Shown in pieces: positions 20,601-31,700 of a stretch of 64,000 nt of DNA. Source of the stretch: Bos javanicus (lineage: Eukaryota > Chordata > Mammalia > Artiodactyla > Bovidae); the NCBI RefSeq assembly GCF_032452875.1, contig NC_083885.1, forward strand, positions 62,318,425 through 62,382,424. Reading direction: 5' to 3'. The stretch's first letter is position 1, and the number at the start of each line of letters is the position of its first letter. Under the pieces are notes generated by a model that saw only the letters and a program-made list of their open reading frames with translations, made no database searches and was not told where the DNA came from. The position numbers and the translations under genes are program-made.

Positions 20601-22190
20601 GAGTGCATGCGTGCAAGTGTCCCCTGAAGGGCATGTTGTGGAGGAGAGAGACTGTGGAGGAGAGACAGAGACAGAGGAGGGAGGGAAGCGAGGCAGAGAC
20701 AAGGAGAAAGGGAGAGACAGAGAGAGGAAGACAGACACAGAGAGGCAGGAAGAATGGCAGACAGTGGTCCCTCCTGTCGTCCAAGGAGATGCTGGCTCTG
20801 TGTGTGCGTTTGTGAGTGTGCCTGGGGGTGAGTGTGTTTGCACTTGTTCTGCACAGACATGTCTGAGAAGGAGAGGGATTAAACAGCGGAGCTGGAAAAT
20901 GTCTGGCTATTTTCGGGCAGGAACTGGAGCGTGCATTTCTCAAGTTCCTACCTGAAACTTGTGTGTATTTGTGTGTCCATGAGCACCCATCTGAGCCCGT
21001 GTGTGTGTGCAAATAATGGTGTGTTTGTGAGAGACAGAGAGACGTGAGGGTTGAGTGTGTCTCACTCCGCGTGGACGACATGAGTTGCGTGTTTTGTGCG
21101 TCTGCGAGCCCCCCATGTGCTCAGGGAACTGTGTGACCACGTGTGAGGGTAGAGAGTGGAGTGCACCTTGCTGTGTGCGGACACTGGACCCGTGTGTGTG
21201 CTTCAGGCCTTGAGCCTGCGCGTGTGTGTGCGTGTGCACGCGTGTGTGTAGTCGGGGAAGCAGAGTCCCAGGTGCGGCTGCCAGTCAGCGCTGGGCCCCC
21301 CCTCTCCTTCACACCTCACCCTGGCCCCTTCTTGGCAGCTACCCTGTTTGCAAACACTCTTTCTTCCTCTCCGTGGCCTCCTTGGCTGCCCGCCCAGAGA
21401 AAGGCTACAACCCAGGCCGGATCGTGTGTCACCCTCTCCCTGGCCCCCGCACCTGCCCCAGGCCCCTGCTGCGGCCGCGGAGGTGTTGTCTGGTGGGGAG
21501 GGGGGTTGTGGAAGGACCCCCAAGGACCCTTTCCATCTAAATTCAATCCAGAGACCTGAGGACATGGGCACGTGTCCCAGGCAATCGCAGTGGGCTTCCT
21601 GGAGTAGGGGGCTGTGGGAGAGAATAAGATAGTGGGTGCACTGGGTGAGGGGGAGCAGCAAGAGCAGGACTTCCTGTCCCCTCACCTGTGAGCAGCCCAA
21701 GCAACGAGGCCAAGAGTGTGTCCCCGAAAAGCTGGAGGTGGCTGGGGCGGGGTGGCACCGAGGGAGGGGGCAGTGAAGAGGAGCAAGGCAGGGCGGAGGG
21801 CACAAATTGGTGGCGGCAGCTGGGGATTAACTGGGAGGAGGCGATAATGACCATCGAAGGGCCCTGGGAGGGGCGGGAGGAAGGGCCCCGGGCAGTCATT
21901 AAGCATTACTTAATTACAGGACACAGGATACCGATCTTACACTTCACCGGAAGGAAGCCGCTCACCCCTCAAGCAACTCCTGGAGGTGGCAATTCTTGAT
22001 GATGCTGGAGGGGGTCCCTCAGACCCTCCCCACTCCAGGGGCGGGCACAGGGGGCCCAGAGAGGCCAAGGCACCTGCCTGAGCTCACACGGCAGGTCAGG
22101 CAGCGGGAGGATTCTAATCCAGGCCAGCCCTTCAAGGGTCCGAGGTGCATGCCGTTGTGCCACGCCCGTCAGGGGCTGGGGGCCTGAGCA
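20600..22190. other. SBK2-SSC5D intergenic, proximal part
   Basis: GT-rich and otherwise unique; TAAT-rich piece near 21895-21925 could be regulatory. No gene seen. Confidence 0.4.
22055..22160 (+). mobile_element. MIR relic
   Basis: agaggccaaggcacctgcct, then gcggcaggtcaggcagcggg type text. Confidence 0.5.
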
Positions 22191-22469
22191 CACGTGTGTG
22201 GGTGTGAGTGTGGGTGTGTGAGTGTGTGCTGGCAAGGGGGCCGCCCCTCCCTTGGAGGAGATGGGAGTTGGAGCATCTACGTGGAAAGGAAAGCTGAAAA
22301 GCCTTCAGACCCGGGCAATGACCGGAGTACGCAGACAGACAGCAACACGTGCTGGCGAGGAGGGGAAGCTGGAGCCCTCCTGTGGGGCTGGGGGAATTCG
22401 AAAAATGGGGCAGCCGCTTTGGAAGACCGCCCGGCAGTTCCTTGGAATATTAATTAACTTTGGACTTAC

Positions 22470-22685
22470 TATGCGTGCGTGCTCAGTTGCTCAGTCATGT
22501 CTGACTCTTTTATGACCCCATGGACTACAGCCTGCCAGGCTCCTCTCAGGAGTATTTCCCAGGCAAGAATACTGGAACAGGTTGCCATTTCCTCCTCCAG
22601 GGGATTTTCCCAACTCCAGCATTGAACCCATGTCTCCTGCATTGGCAGGTGCATTCTTTACCACTGAGCCGCCAGGGAAGCCTGT
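22470..22685 (-). mobile_element. Bov-tA SINE
   Basis: Reverse copy ending in ccgccagggaagcc. Confidence 0.88.
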
Positions 22686-22852
22686 GGAGTAACTATACAG
22701 CCCGGCAATTTCGGCCCTAGGTAGATGCCCACGAGAAATAAAAACATGTGTCCACACGAGCGTTCATGGCAACACTGCTCACAGTAGCCAAAAGAGTGGA
22801 CACAACCCAGATGTCAAGTCATTGGCAAAGCAATAAAAGAAATGTGGTCCAG

Positions 22853-22990
22853 GGACTTCTTTGACAGCCCAGTGGTTAGGGCTCCACACTTCCACTGCAG
22901 AGGATGGGGTTCAGTCCCTGGTCGGGGAACTGAGATCCTGCAAGTTGTGCCACATGGCCAAAAAAGAAAAAGAAAAAAAGAAAGAAATGC
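22853..22990 (+). mobile_element. CHR-type SINE
   Basis: agggacttctttgacagccc to an aaaagaaaaag tail; sits within an L1 3' end. Confidence 0.85.
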
Positions 22991-23014
22991 AGTCTCTCCG
23001 TACAAGGCAATATC

Positions 23015-23205
23015 ACATGCGTGCGTGCTCAGTCCTATCCAACTCTTTGTGACCCCCTGGACTGTAGCCCACCAGGCTCCTCTGGCCATGGGATCCTCCA
23101 GGCAGGAATACTGGAGCCCGTTGCCATCTCTTTCTCCAGGGGATCTTCCTGACCCAGGGATCAAACCTGTGTCTCCCGTGTCTCCTGCGTTGGCAGGCAG
23201 ATAAA
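23015..23205 (-). mobile_element. Bov-tA SINE inserted in an L1 3' end
   Basis: Reverse copy with BovA body and truncated tRNA-derived head. Confidence 0.85.
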
Positions 23206-23679
23206 GGAAGCATGGACACACATCACTGATGAACCTCAAAAACCTGGAGGCCATCTGTTGTAGGATTCTCTGTGTCCACAGAGGAAGAAAGCTTAGTGGT
23301 CACAGGGGAAATGGGGTGACTGCTCATGGTGCAGGTTTTCTTTTGGGGGGTGGTGATGGTGGTGGAAAAAGCTCTAAAATTAGATTGTGTGAATGTTCCA
23401 TAATTCTCTGAGCATATTTTAAAAAGTCATCGAATTGTACATACAAAAAGGGTGAATTCTGGATGGACCTAGAGATTATTATACTAAGTGAAGTAAGTCA
23501 GACGGAGAAAGACAAATACCATGTGATATCATTTATAGGTAGACTAAAAAAATGATAGTAATGAACTAATTTATAAAACAGAAATTGACTTGCAGACTTA
23601 GAAAACAAACTAATGGTTACCAAAGGGGAAAGGGGGAATAAATTAGGAGTTTGGGATTAAAATATACACACTATACAGT

Positions 23680-23805
23680 CCACTGTGTGGTCCAGTGGCT
23701 GAGACTCCACGTTTTCAATTCAGGAGCTGGGTTTGATCCCTGGTCAGGGAACTAGATCCCACCTGCCATGACTAAGACTCAGCACAGCCAAACAAATAAG
23801 CAGAG
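23680..23805 (+). mobile_element. CHR-type SINE
   Basis: gtggtccagtggctgagact to agcacagccaaacaaata, within an L1 3' end. Confidence 0.8.
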
Positions 23806-24435
23806 ACCTACTGTACAGCCCAGGGAACTGTACACACCATCCTGTGACAACCTGTAATGGAAAAGAATCTTAGAATGCATATATGCATAAGTGAATCATT
23901 TCACTGGACACTTGAAACACAACATTATAAATCCACTATATTTCAATAAAAATTTTTAAAGGGTTAATTTGGCATGTAAATTTCATCTCAATGAGACTGC
24001 TCCAAAAAACAAAAACAAAAACACAGGCAATTCCTGGTTCTCATGCTGTGACCTTGATCAGGTTCTCTGAGCCTCTGAGTTCCCATTAAAAACAAAAGGG
24101 AAAACCCTGCCCTTTTTCTAAAAGCACCAAATTCAGAACCTATTGTCACACAGGAACTGCTCACATCTCTCTCCTCTCTATAGACAAGACTGTCGAGGCT
24201 GTACTTTCCAAAGACCCTAAAGTCAAAAGGTGGCAGAGTCTGATTCCAAAGTCTTTGGTCTTACTCCCCAGTCACCGGCCCAGTGTCTACAGGCCTGTGA
24301 TGACCAAGGAAGTTCTGGCTACACCCCAGCTGGGGAACCCCAAGCATGCAAGCAGGACCAGTTGAAAAAATTTGTGGGTATCCAGTATAAAATTAAAATG
24401 TGGGATTTCTTGTTTTAAAAAAAAGTTTTTTTCTG

Positions 24436-24790
24436 GGACTTCCCTTGTGGTTTAGGGTTTCCCTGGTGGCTCAAATGGTAAAGAATCTGCCTGCAATGCA
24501 GGAAACCTAGGTTTGATCCCTGGGTAGAGAAGATCCCCTGGAGGAGGGCATGGCAACCCACTCCAGTAGTCTTGCCTGGAGAACCCCATGGACAGAGGAG
24601 CATGGTGGGCTACAGTCCACGGGGTCACAAAGAGTCAGACATGACTGAGTGACTAACTCAGTGATGATCCAGTGGTTAAGAATCTGTGTTTCCACTACAG
24701 GGGCCATGGGTTCGATCCCTGGTCAGGGAACTAAGATTCTGCATGCTGCATGGTACAGCCAAGGAATAGACAAATAAAAGAATTTTTTTA
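24436..24790 (+). mobile_element. CHR-type SINE interrupted by a Bov-tA SINE
   Basis: CHR starts gggacttcccttgtggttt, is broken by a full Bov-tA at about 24455-24660, and resumes with gatccagtggttaagaatct to a T-rich tail. Confidence 0.85.
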
Positions 24791-25224
24791 AGAAAAGCTT
24801 TCCCCCTCCCTCCCCATCCCCCATTTGCAACTGAATGTCACGCTCCCTGGGCACCAGGATAATCTCTGGCAGACCCTCAAGAGGGTAGGGGGTTGTGGAG
24901 CCTGCCTGAGGGCGGACAGCCAGGAATTGGTCACCAGAACCCATCAGGGAAGTGAGACGTTGCATGAGCACACAGAGCCTGCTTCCTTGTCCCGTCAGCT
25001 TCAAAATGCAGAATCACCGGTCACAAAACAGAGAATCAAAGTTCACGACCCACGTCAGGCCGGTCAATGGCTGCAGAGCATTAAACCAGTGGGGTTTGCA
25101 CCCAACTCACTCCCTTCTCTGCCTGGGCCGGCTGTGCGAGGCCTGAGAGACACTGCCCGTGGCCCGCAGTTCGTGTTTAGTTCAGACATGCAAATGGCTG
25201 GGCTGCACCCACACATCACCACCA

Positions 25225-25239
25225 CCCCCCCCCCCCCCC
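25225..25239 (+). repeat. 15-nt C homopolymer
   Basis: Uninterrupted C run within an A/C-rich stretch of the SBK2-SSC5D intergenic region. Confidence 0.7.
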
Positions 25240-25585
25240 ACCCACACCCCGAACCGGACCTGGTTAAAACGCAGATGCTTATCCAGGGGGGTCTGGATGG
25301 AGCCTGGAATTCTGCTTTTCTAACCAGCTCCTGGAGGCAAGGCTGACGCTTCCGATCCATGGGTCACACACACTTGGAGGTGCAGGGAATGGTGAGAACA
25401 CGATTTTAGAGTATTGATCCCTCATCCCAGCTGAACCGTCATTAATGCTAAACGTTCACCTGCTCGATTCCGGCGGTTTTCGATGTGGCCGGTCACATCG
25501 TCTGTGGGGAAATGACAGACCTGTGGCTCCCTTTCCACCCTTTATCTGATTAAGGGGGCTCCCCTTGCTCCTACCCTGCAAACAG

Positions 25586-25606
25586 TGTGTGTGTGTGTGT
25601 GTGTGT
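25586..25606 (+). repeat. GT microsatellite
   Basis: Short pure gt run, about ten units. Confidence 0.75.
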
Positions 25607-26404
25607 ACGTATGCGCGCGTTTGTAAACCATGAATGGGTGTTAATTTTGTCAAATGTTTTCTCTGCGTCAAGCTTGCTAGGCCTCTGCGGCTACTGTTTT
25701 GGGCTTGTTGCAAGCTGGCAGGCAGAGGAGCGGGCTCAGATGTCCTGGGGGAGGTGTCCGGGGTCAAGGCCAGCAGTAGGTGGGGGCTGGCCGCCCATCC
25801 TGGCCATGGGCCCTGGGGCCAGATGTTTGGGCTTAGCTGCCTGGCCAAGCAGGGATAAAGTGACCAGATAATTAAGCACCCGCTTCTTCGGGGCTGGCAG
25901 AAGGTGGCAGAGGGTGGAGGGACCTTGGGCCCGGGTGCCCGGGAGACCCCGCCACCCTGGCTTGCAGACGATGGAGCCAGGATTCTGAACCCCCAGGGGG
26001 GACCCTCTCCGGGGGGGCCTGGAGCCAGGGAGCAGGTGCTCCCATCTGGGAATGAAAGAGGGAACCTCTGGCTTCCGAGTCGGAGTGCTACCCTTGGAGC
26101 CCGGACGAGCTGGGACAGCAAGGGGAATGCAGGCAGACGCCCTCCCCAGGGTACCAGTCAGCAGTTATTTAAGTCGTAGGGCTTAATGGGACCCGGGGGA
26201 AACAGAGGATTCTCGGCGTGCTCCTTGGTCTGTTGGCAGGGGCGGACAGCTCATCTACCAAGACCCCCAGACAATATCCCTCCCCACCCCCAGCAAGTAA
26301 CTGGACCCCGCTGGCCTTTGCCTGACCGCGGGGGCGCCAGCTCTGTGACCTTCCAGGACCTCAGAGCCAGGCTCTGGTCTGGGGAGAGGGCGGAGGAGGG
26401 GAGC

Positions 26405-26560
26405 TGAGGGACACGGTGTTATTCTGAGGCAGCTCTGCAGCTCTGCTGTGTGGCCCTGGGCAAGGAACTTGCACTCTCTGAGCCTCCAAGCCCTTTCCGA
26501 AACAGGGGTCAAATTGCTCCCTCTGAGGGCTGTAGGGAGGGCAGGAGGTAGTGTATTGAG
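26405..26560 (+). mobile_element. MIR relic
   Basis: ctgtgtggccctgggcaagg and ctctctgagcctccaagccc. Confidence 0.5.
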
Positions 26561-26570
26561 AGTCCACAAT

Positions 26571-26913
26571 GGGGCTTCCCTGGTGGCTCAGTGATAAAGA
26601 ATCCACCTGCCAACGCAGGAGATGCCAGTTCGATCCCTGGTCCGGGAAGATCCCACATGCCCTGGGGCAACTAAACCGGGGCACCCCAACTACTGAGCCT
26701 GTGCTCCAGAGCCCAGGAGCTGCAGCCACTGAGCCCACGTGCCTCAGCTATGGAGCCCACACACCCTCAAGCCTGAGCTCTGCAACGAGAGAGGCCACCA
26801 CAGTGAGAAGCCCTGCACCACAGCCAGAGAGGAGACCCCACCCTCTGGAACTAGAGAAGGCCCACACAGCAGTGAAGACCCAGCACAGCCAAAAACATAT
26901 TAAAAAAAAAAGA
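26571..26913 (+). mobile_element. Long CHR-type SINE
   Basis: Full-length form from ggggcttccctggtggctca to cacagccaaaaacatatt and a poly(A) tail. Confidence 0.88.
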
Positions 26914-27049
26914 GAGCGAGCGAGCCCCCACTGTGTGGGGCACAGACAAGCACCATGAGAAGTGGTCGCAACCATTCTTGTTAACTCACACCAAGCTCTG
27001 CTGTCACCTGCAGTAACTCCTCTAATCCTCAAGACCACCCCAGGAGGCA

Positions 27050-27450
27050 GAACCACTACTCCCCCCTTGTACAGATGGGAAAACTGAGACTCGAGAAAGG
27101 AAATTAACTTCCGGAGTCCCCACAGCCAGCATATGGCCTCGAAGCCAGGGTGATCTGACTGGGGGCACGTAACACCTTATGAGCAAGGGCCCTGGGTCAG
27201 ACGGGCCTGGGTTCCAGTCATGAGCCTACTGCATACTCCCTGAGTGACCTGAGGCACAGGACCAAACGTCTCTGTGCCTCAGTGCCCTGACCTATAAAGT
27301 GGGGGTAATACAGTGATAACTACCACATAGAGAGCAGGTATCAAGAGCCAGGCCCTGAGCTAGGCACCCTCATACAGGCATTAATCTATGTTAATCAGCA
27401 CAGCAGCCCACAGGGTGTATATTATTATTGTCTCCCTTCAAGAGATGGGG
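27050..27450 (+). mobile_element. Cluster of MIR relics
   Basis: Three adjoining blocks with gatgggaaaactgagactcg, gagtgacctgaggcacagga and gatggggaaactcagaccaa. Confidence 0.5.
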
Positions 27451-27774
27451 AAACTCAGACCAAGTGGTAACTGACTCAGGGTCAGGCCCACAAGGGCTCA
27501 AACTCAGGCATTTAGGCTCCAAAGCTCACACTCCCTGCCGAGCTGTAGAAACAGTACCCTCCTCAGCGGCTGTTTATGAAGATACAATGACATCATGCGC
27601 GCAAAGCCCTCCACACGGAGCCTTACCCGTAGGAACTGCCCGGAGAACATTAGTCATGATTACTATGATGACGAGCTCAGTCATTCAGAAGGTATTAATG
27701 AAGGGGGCGTGTTGTGTCAGCGTCCATTCTAAGAGCTGGACATACGTCTGTGAACAAGGATTTCTGCCCTCGTG

Positions 27775-28315
27775 GGCCTTCATCATCGCCATCGTCACTG
27801 CCATAGTGATGACCACCATCGCCTCCACTATCCTCACCATCACGACCACCATCGTCACTTCCATCATTCGTCACCATCATAATAGTCATCACTGTGACCT
27901 TCGAGACCGTCACCGCCATCATGATCACCTTCAGCACCCTCATTATCACTGTAATAATCACCACCACCGTCACCACCAGGATCGTTTTCAGCCTCACCAG
28001 CATCATCACCATGACCACTTCCATCATTGTCATCACAATACCATCACAACAGCTATTGCCGTGATCCTCGTGACCGTCACTGCCACCATAAATATCACCA
28101 TGATGATCATTACCATCAAGAGAGCTGTCACCACTACCTTCATGCCCATCATCACCATCACGGTCCCCTTCATCATCCCCACCATCACCACCACCACCCC
28201 CACCATCATAATGGCATGATCATCACCAGGATCATCTTCATCCTCGCCATCACTATCACTTCTCTCATCTTTGCCATCATGACCATCATCACCATCACAG
28301 TCACCTCCATCGCCT
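27775..28315 (+). repeat. CATCAC-type trinucleotide/hexanucleotide repeat
   Basis: About 540 bp of imperfect atc/acc/cat triplets near the 3' ends of SBK2 and SSC5D. The His-rich open frames here are composition artefacts. Confidence 0.9.
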
Positions 28316-28368
28316 TGTGTCGTGCCTGTGGCATTCACAAACAGATCGGTCTTGTGATTCCTCCTCCC

Positions 28369-28634
28369 TTGCTGCTGCTAAATTGCTTCAGTCGTGTCCG
28401 ACTCTGTGCAACCCCACAGACAGCAGCCCACCAGGCTCCCCCGTCCCTGGGATTCTCCAGGCAAGAACACTGGAGTGGGTTGCCATTTCCTTCTCCAGTG
28501 CATCAAAGTGAAAAGTGAAAAGTGAAAGTGAAGTCGCTCAGTCGTTTCTGACTCATAGCGACCCCATGGGCTGCAGCCTACCAGGCTCCTCCGTCCATGG
28601 GATTTTCCAGGCAAGAGTACTGGAGTGGGGTGCC
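28369..28634 (-). mobile_element. BOVA2 SINE next to the SSC5D 3' end
   Basis: Dimeric BovA in reverse, flanked by attcctcctccc at 28357-28368 and 28635-28646. Confidence 0.92.
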
Positions 28635-28673
28635 ATTCCTCCTCCCCTAGTCCCCCAGAAACGTCATTCACAC

Positions 28674-28679
28674 TTTATT
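28674..28679 (-). terminator. SSC5D: SSC5D polyadenylation signal
   Basis: TTTATT on the plus strand reads AATAAA on the minus strand, about 70 nt after the SSC5D stop, implying a very short 3' UTR. A BOVA2 SINE begins within about 30 nt beyond it. Confidence 0.65.
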
Positions 28680-28747
28680 TTTAAGTAGATACTTTGGTTT
28701 TCCTTTGTTGTTGTCGTTGGGGAGTGGCTTAAGTCCCTCCGATAAGG

Positions 28748-31700
28748 TCACACATCTCCCCGCAGAGGCCTCTCTTCCCACTCAGGGGTGGTAGTGGTTG
28801 GTACAGGTGTGGTGGGGGGCCAGGCCACCTCTGCCAGTCTCTTCACAACCTCACCCAGCTGCCCCAGACCCTGGGCGGCCTCCACCAGCTCGGTCAAGCC
28901 CAGTCCCAGGGCTCGGCGGTCCTGTTGATCTCGCTCCAGGGCCTGGGTCAGCCTCTGCAGCTGGCTGCCCACGTCCCTCACAGCGGCCACCAGCTCTACC
29001 AGGGCAGGCGGCTCACAAGCCATGACCCTCACAGGCGGCACTGGGGCCTCACATGGGCCCAGAGGGCCTGAGCTCGGACTGGGAGCTGGCCCAAGGGAGA
29101 GGTGGTCAGGGGGTGGTTGATCCAAGGGGTGGGCCATAGGAGCCAGATGGTCCCCAGATGACCCCACAGGGGTCACAGTGGGGTCAGGGGCTGAGTGTGG
29201 AGTCTGGGTAGGTGGAGAGGTTACTTCGGGGCTCTGGCTTGTGGCTGCTTTGAAGTTCTCAGTGGACGGTATGTCCATGCTTGGGGCAGGAGACAGGCTG
29301 GACTCTGAGGCTGAAGATGTGGAGGGGCGAGGGGCCCCTGTGAAGGTCAACTGGGGGTGCAGGCTGGGCTTCACTGGAGAGGGAGGTTCTGTTCCCAAGG
29401 GAGTTAGAACGGACTTGGCAGTGACCGTAGAGGCTGAGGTGAGGTCAGGAGTCATGGTGTGGTAAATAGTGGTAGTGAGGTGAGGAGTCGTGGTGGGGTG
29501 AGGAGCTGTAGTGGGGTAAGGGGCGGTGATGGGGTGAGGAGTTGTGGTAGGGGAAGAGGTGGTGGCTGGGTGAGGGGTTGTGGTGGACTGAGGGGTCGTG
29601 GCAGGGTAAGGGGTGGTGATGGGGTGAGGAGTCGTGGTGGGGTGAGGGGTCGTGGTGGACTGAGCAGTAGTGATGGGAGGGGGGGTCGTGGTGGGGTGAG
29701 GGGTTGAGGTAGAGTGAGGGGTGGTGGTGGGATAAGGGGTCGTGGTGGCGTGAGGGGTCGTGGTGGGGTAAAGGGCAGAAGTGGGGTGAGAGGTCACTGT
29801 AGGGTGAGAGATTGTGGTGGGATAAGGGGTCGTGGTGGGATAAGGGGTCGTGGTGGCGTGAGGGGTCGAGGTGAGGTAAAGGGTAGTAGTGGGGTGAGAG
29901 GTTGATGCGGGGTGAGAGGTCATGGTGGAGTACGGGGCCGTGGTGGGGTGAGAGGTCGCTGCGGGGTGAGAGATCATGGTGGAGTACGGGGCCGTGGTGG
30001 GGTGAGAGGTCGATGCGGGGTGAGAGGTCATGGTGGTGTACGGGGCCGTGGTGGGGTGAGAGGTCGGTGCGGGATGAGAGGTCATGGTGGAGTACAGGGC
30101 CGTGGTGGGGTGAGAGGTCATGGTGGAGTACGGGGCCGTGGTGGGGTGAGAGGTCGCTGCGGGGTGAGAGGTCATGGAGGAGTACGGGGCCGTGGTTGGG
30201 TGAGAGGTCGGTGCAGGGTGAGAGGTCATGGTGGAGTACGGGGCCGTGGTGGGGTGAGGCCCTGTGGAGCGGTCTGGGGAACTGGAAGGTTCTGGAACTG
30301 CGCTAGGCTGTGGAGACGTGCCCCGGCCTGGGGATTTGTCCGGATCCGGGGTCAGCCCGGAGGTAGGGGAGAGGTGGGTCGCCGCCGCCGGCGCAGAGGG
30401 GTCTGAGGTGAGTTCCTTGGGCGCGGTGGGCGGTGGGGTGGGTGAAAGCCTAGAGGTCGGCGCGGGGGCCGCGGCGGCATCAGGGGAGGGCCCGGTAAGG
30501 CCGGGGCTCGTCGAGGTGCGGTGGGCGCTCCCCCGAGAGGCCGCGACCGGGCTGGGCGGCACCGCGGAGGTCGCGTCAGGGGTCGCCTCTGGCGTTGAGG
30601 CCGCCGTGCGGATGAGCGGCGGTGCGGAGGCGGAGGTCAGTGGAGGGTCGGCTGGCCCCGGCGCGGCGGAGGCGGGTGGGGAAGGGGCGGCGGGCTTGGT
30701 CCTGGCCGTCGTGGGCCGCAGTCGGCGTTCTGGCCACCGTCTCCTCTGGGAGCCTGGCGGAAGAAAGACAGACGGACGAGGTCAGGCCGCCCCGCCCACC
30801 CCGCAGCGCGCCCCGCCCTCCAGACAGTGAGACCAATGGGGAGGCACGGGGACTCGTGACGTCACGGGTCGCCAGCAGACTTCACCCGGCCCTAGTGCCC
30901 CACCTCCTCGCATGCTCCGATGTCTCCAAGCGCCACCTGGTGTCCTCCCCTCTGGAGGATGCGGGGATGGGCGCGCCGGGAGAGGGGGACGCGGAGGGGT
31001 ACCCCGGGATGCAGGATGGTGGGGGGGGGGGTGTGTGCAGGTGGTGTGGGAGGATGCGGGAGGGAGCCAGGGGAATGCGGGCCGGGGATTTGGGATGCAA
31101 GAGGGGGCGGAAGGGCAGAGATGGGGTGAAGGGAGATAAAGAGGCGGAGGGCGTGGAAGCTGCTCGGATAGGAGGGGTCGGAATCAAGTAATCAAGACCA
31201 GTATCTTCTTGCCTTATGTTTAAACAATCAAAATTAATGCGAAAGATCCACAATGAACAAAAAGTCAAAATTTTAATTCAAGTCAGGATCCGGCCTACCT
31301 CACTGGAATCGCCCCTAAAATTGGCTGTCAGATCCTGGTGAGGTAGGTCGGATCCGACTTGTTAAAATTTTATTTACTTCATCGTGGATTGTTTTTGCAT
31401 TCGTTTCTATTTTTTTAACCTATGGTATTAAGATTTTATCTTCATTACAAAATGCTTGGAATGCCCCCAAATTTTAGGCCTGAATAAGGCAGAAACCTTC
31501 CCCTCTTCCAGGCCCTGCTGCTGCTGCTGCTAAGTCGCTTCAGTCGTGTCTGACTCTGTTCGACCCCAGAGACGGCAGCCCACCAGGCTCCCCCTTCCCT
31601 GGGATTCTCCAGGCAAGAACACTGGAGTGGGTTGCCATTTCCTTCTCCAATGCATGAAAGTGAAAAGTGAAAATGAAGTTGCTCAGTCCTGTCCGACTCC

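Larger units (their letters stand above)
22690..23985 (+). mobile_element. L1 3' end, interrupted by SINEs
   Basis: L1-type text (acacaacccagatgtcaagt; aagtcagacggagaaagaca) ending ccactatatttcaataaaaa. Two CHR and one Bov-tA copies are inserted. Confidence 0.75.
24800..26400. other. Intergenic unique sequence
   Basis: No repeat class recognised apart from short homopolymer and GT runs. A moderately GC-rich stretch at 25.7-26.2 kb has no exon-like coding. Confidence 0.4.

Noticed and set aside
27428..28518. His-rich open frames at the CATCAC array
   Set aside because: Several frames stay open at once because of the triplet composition.
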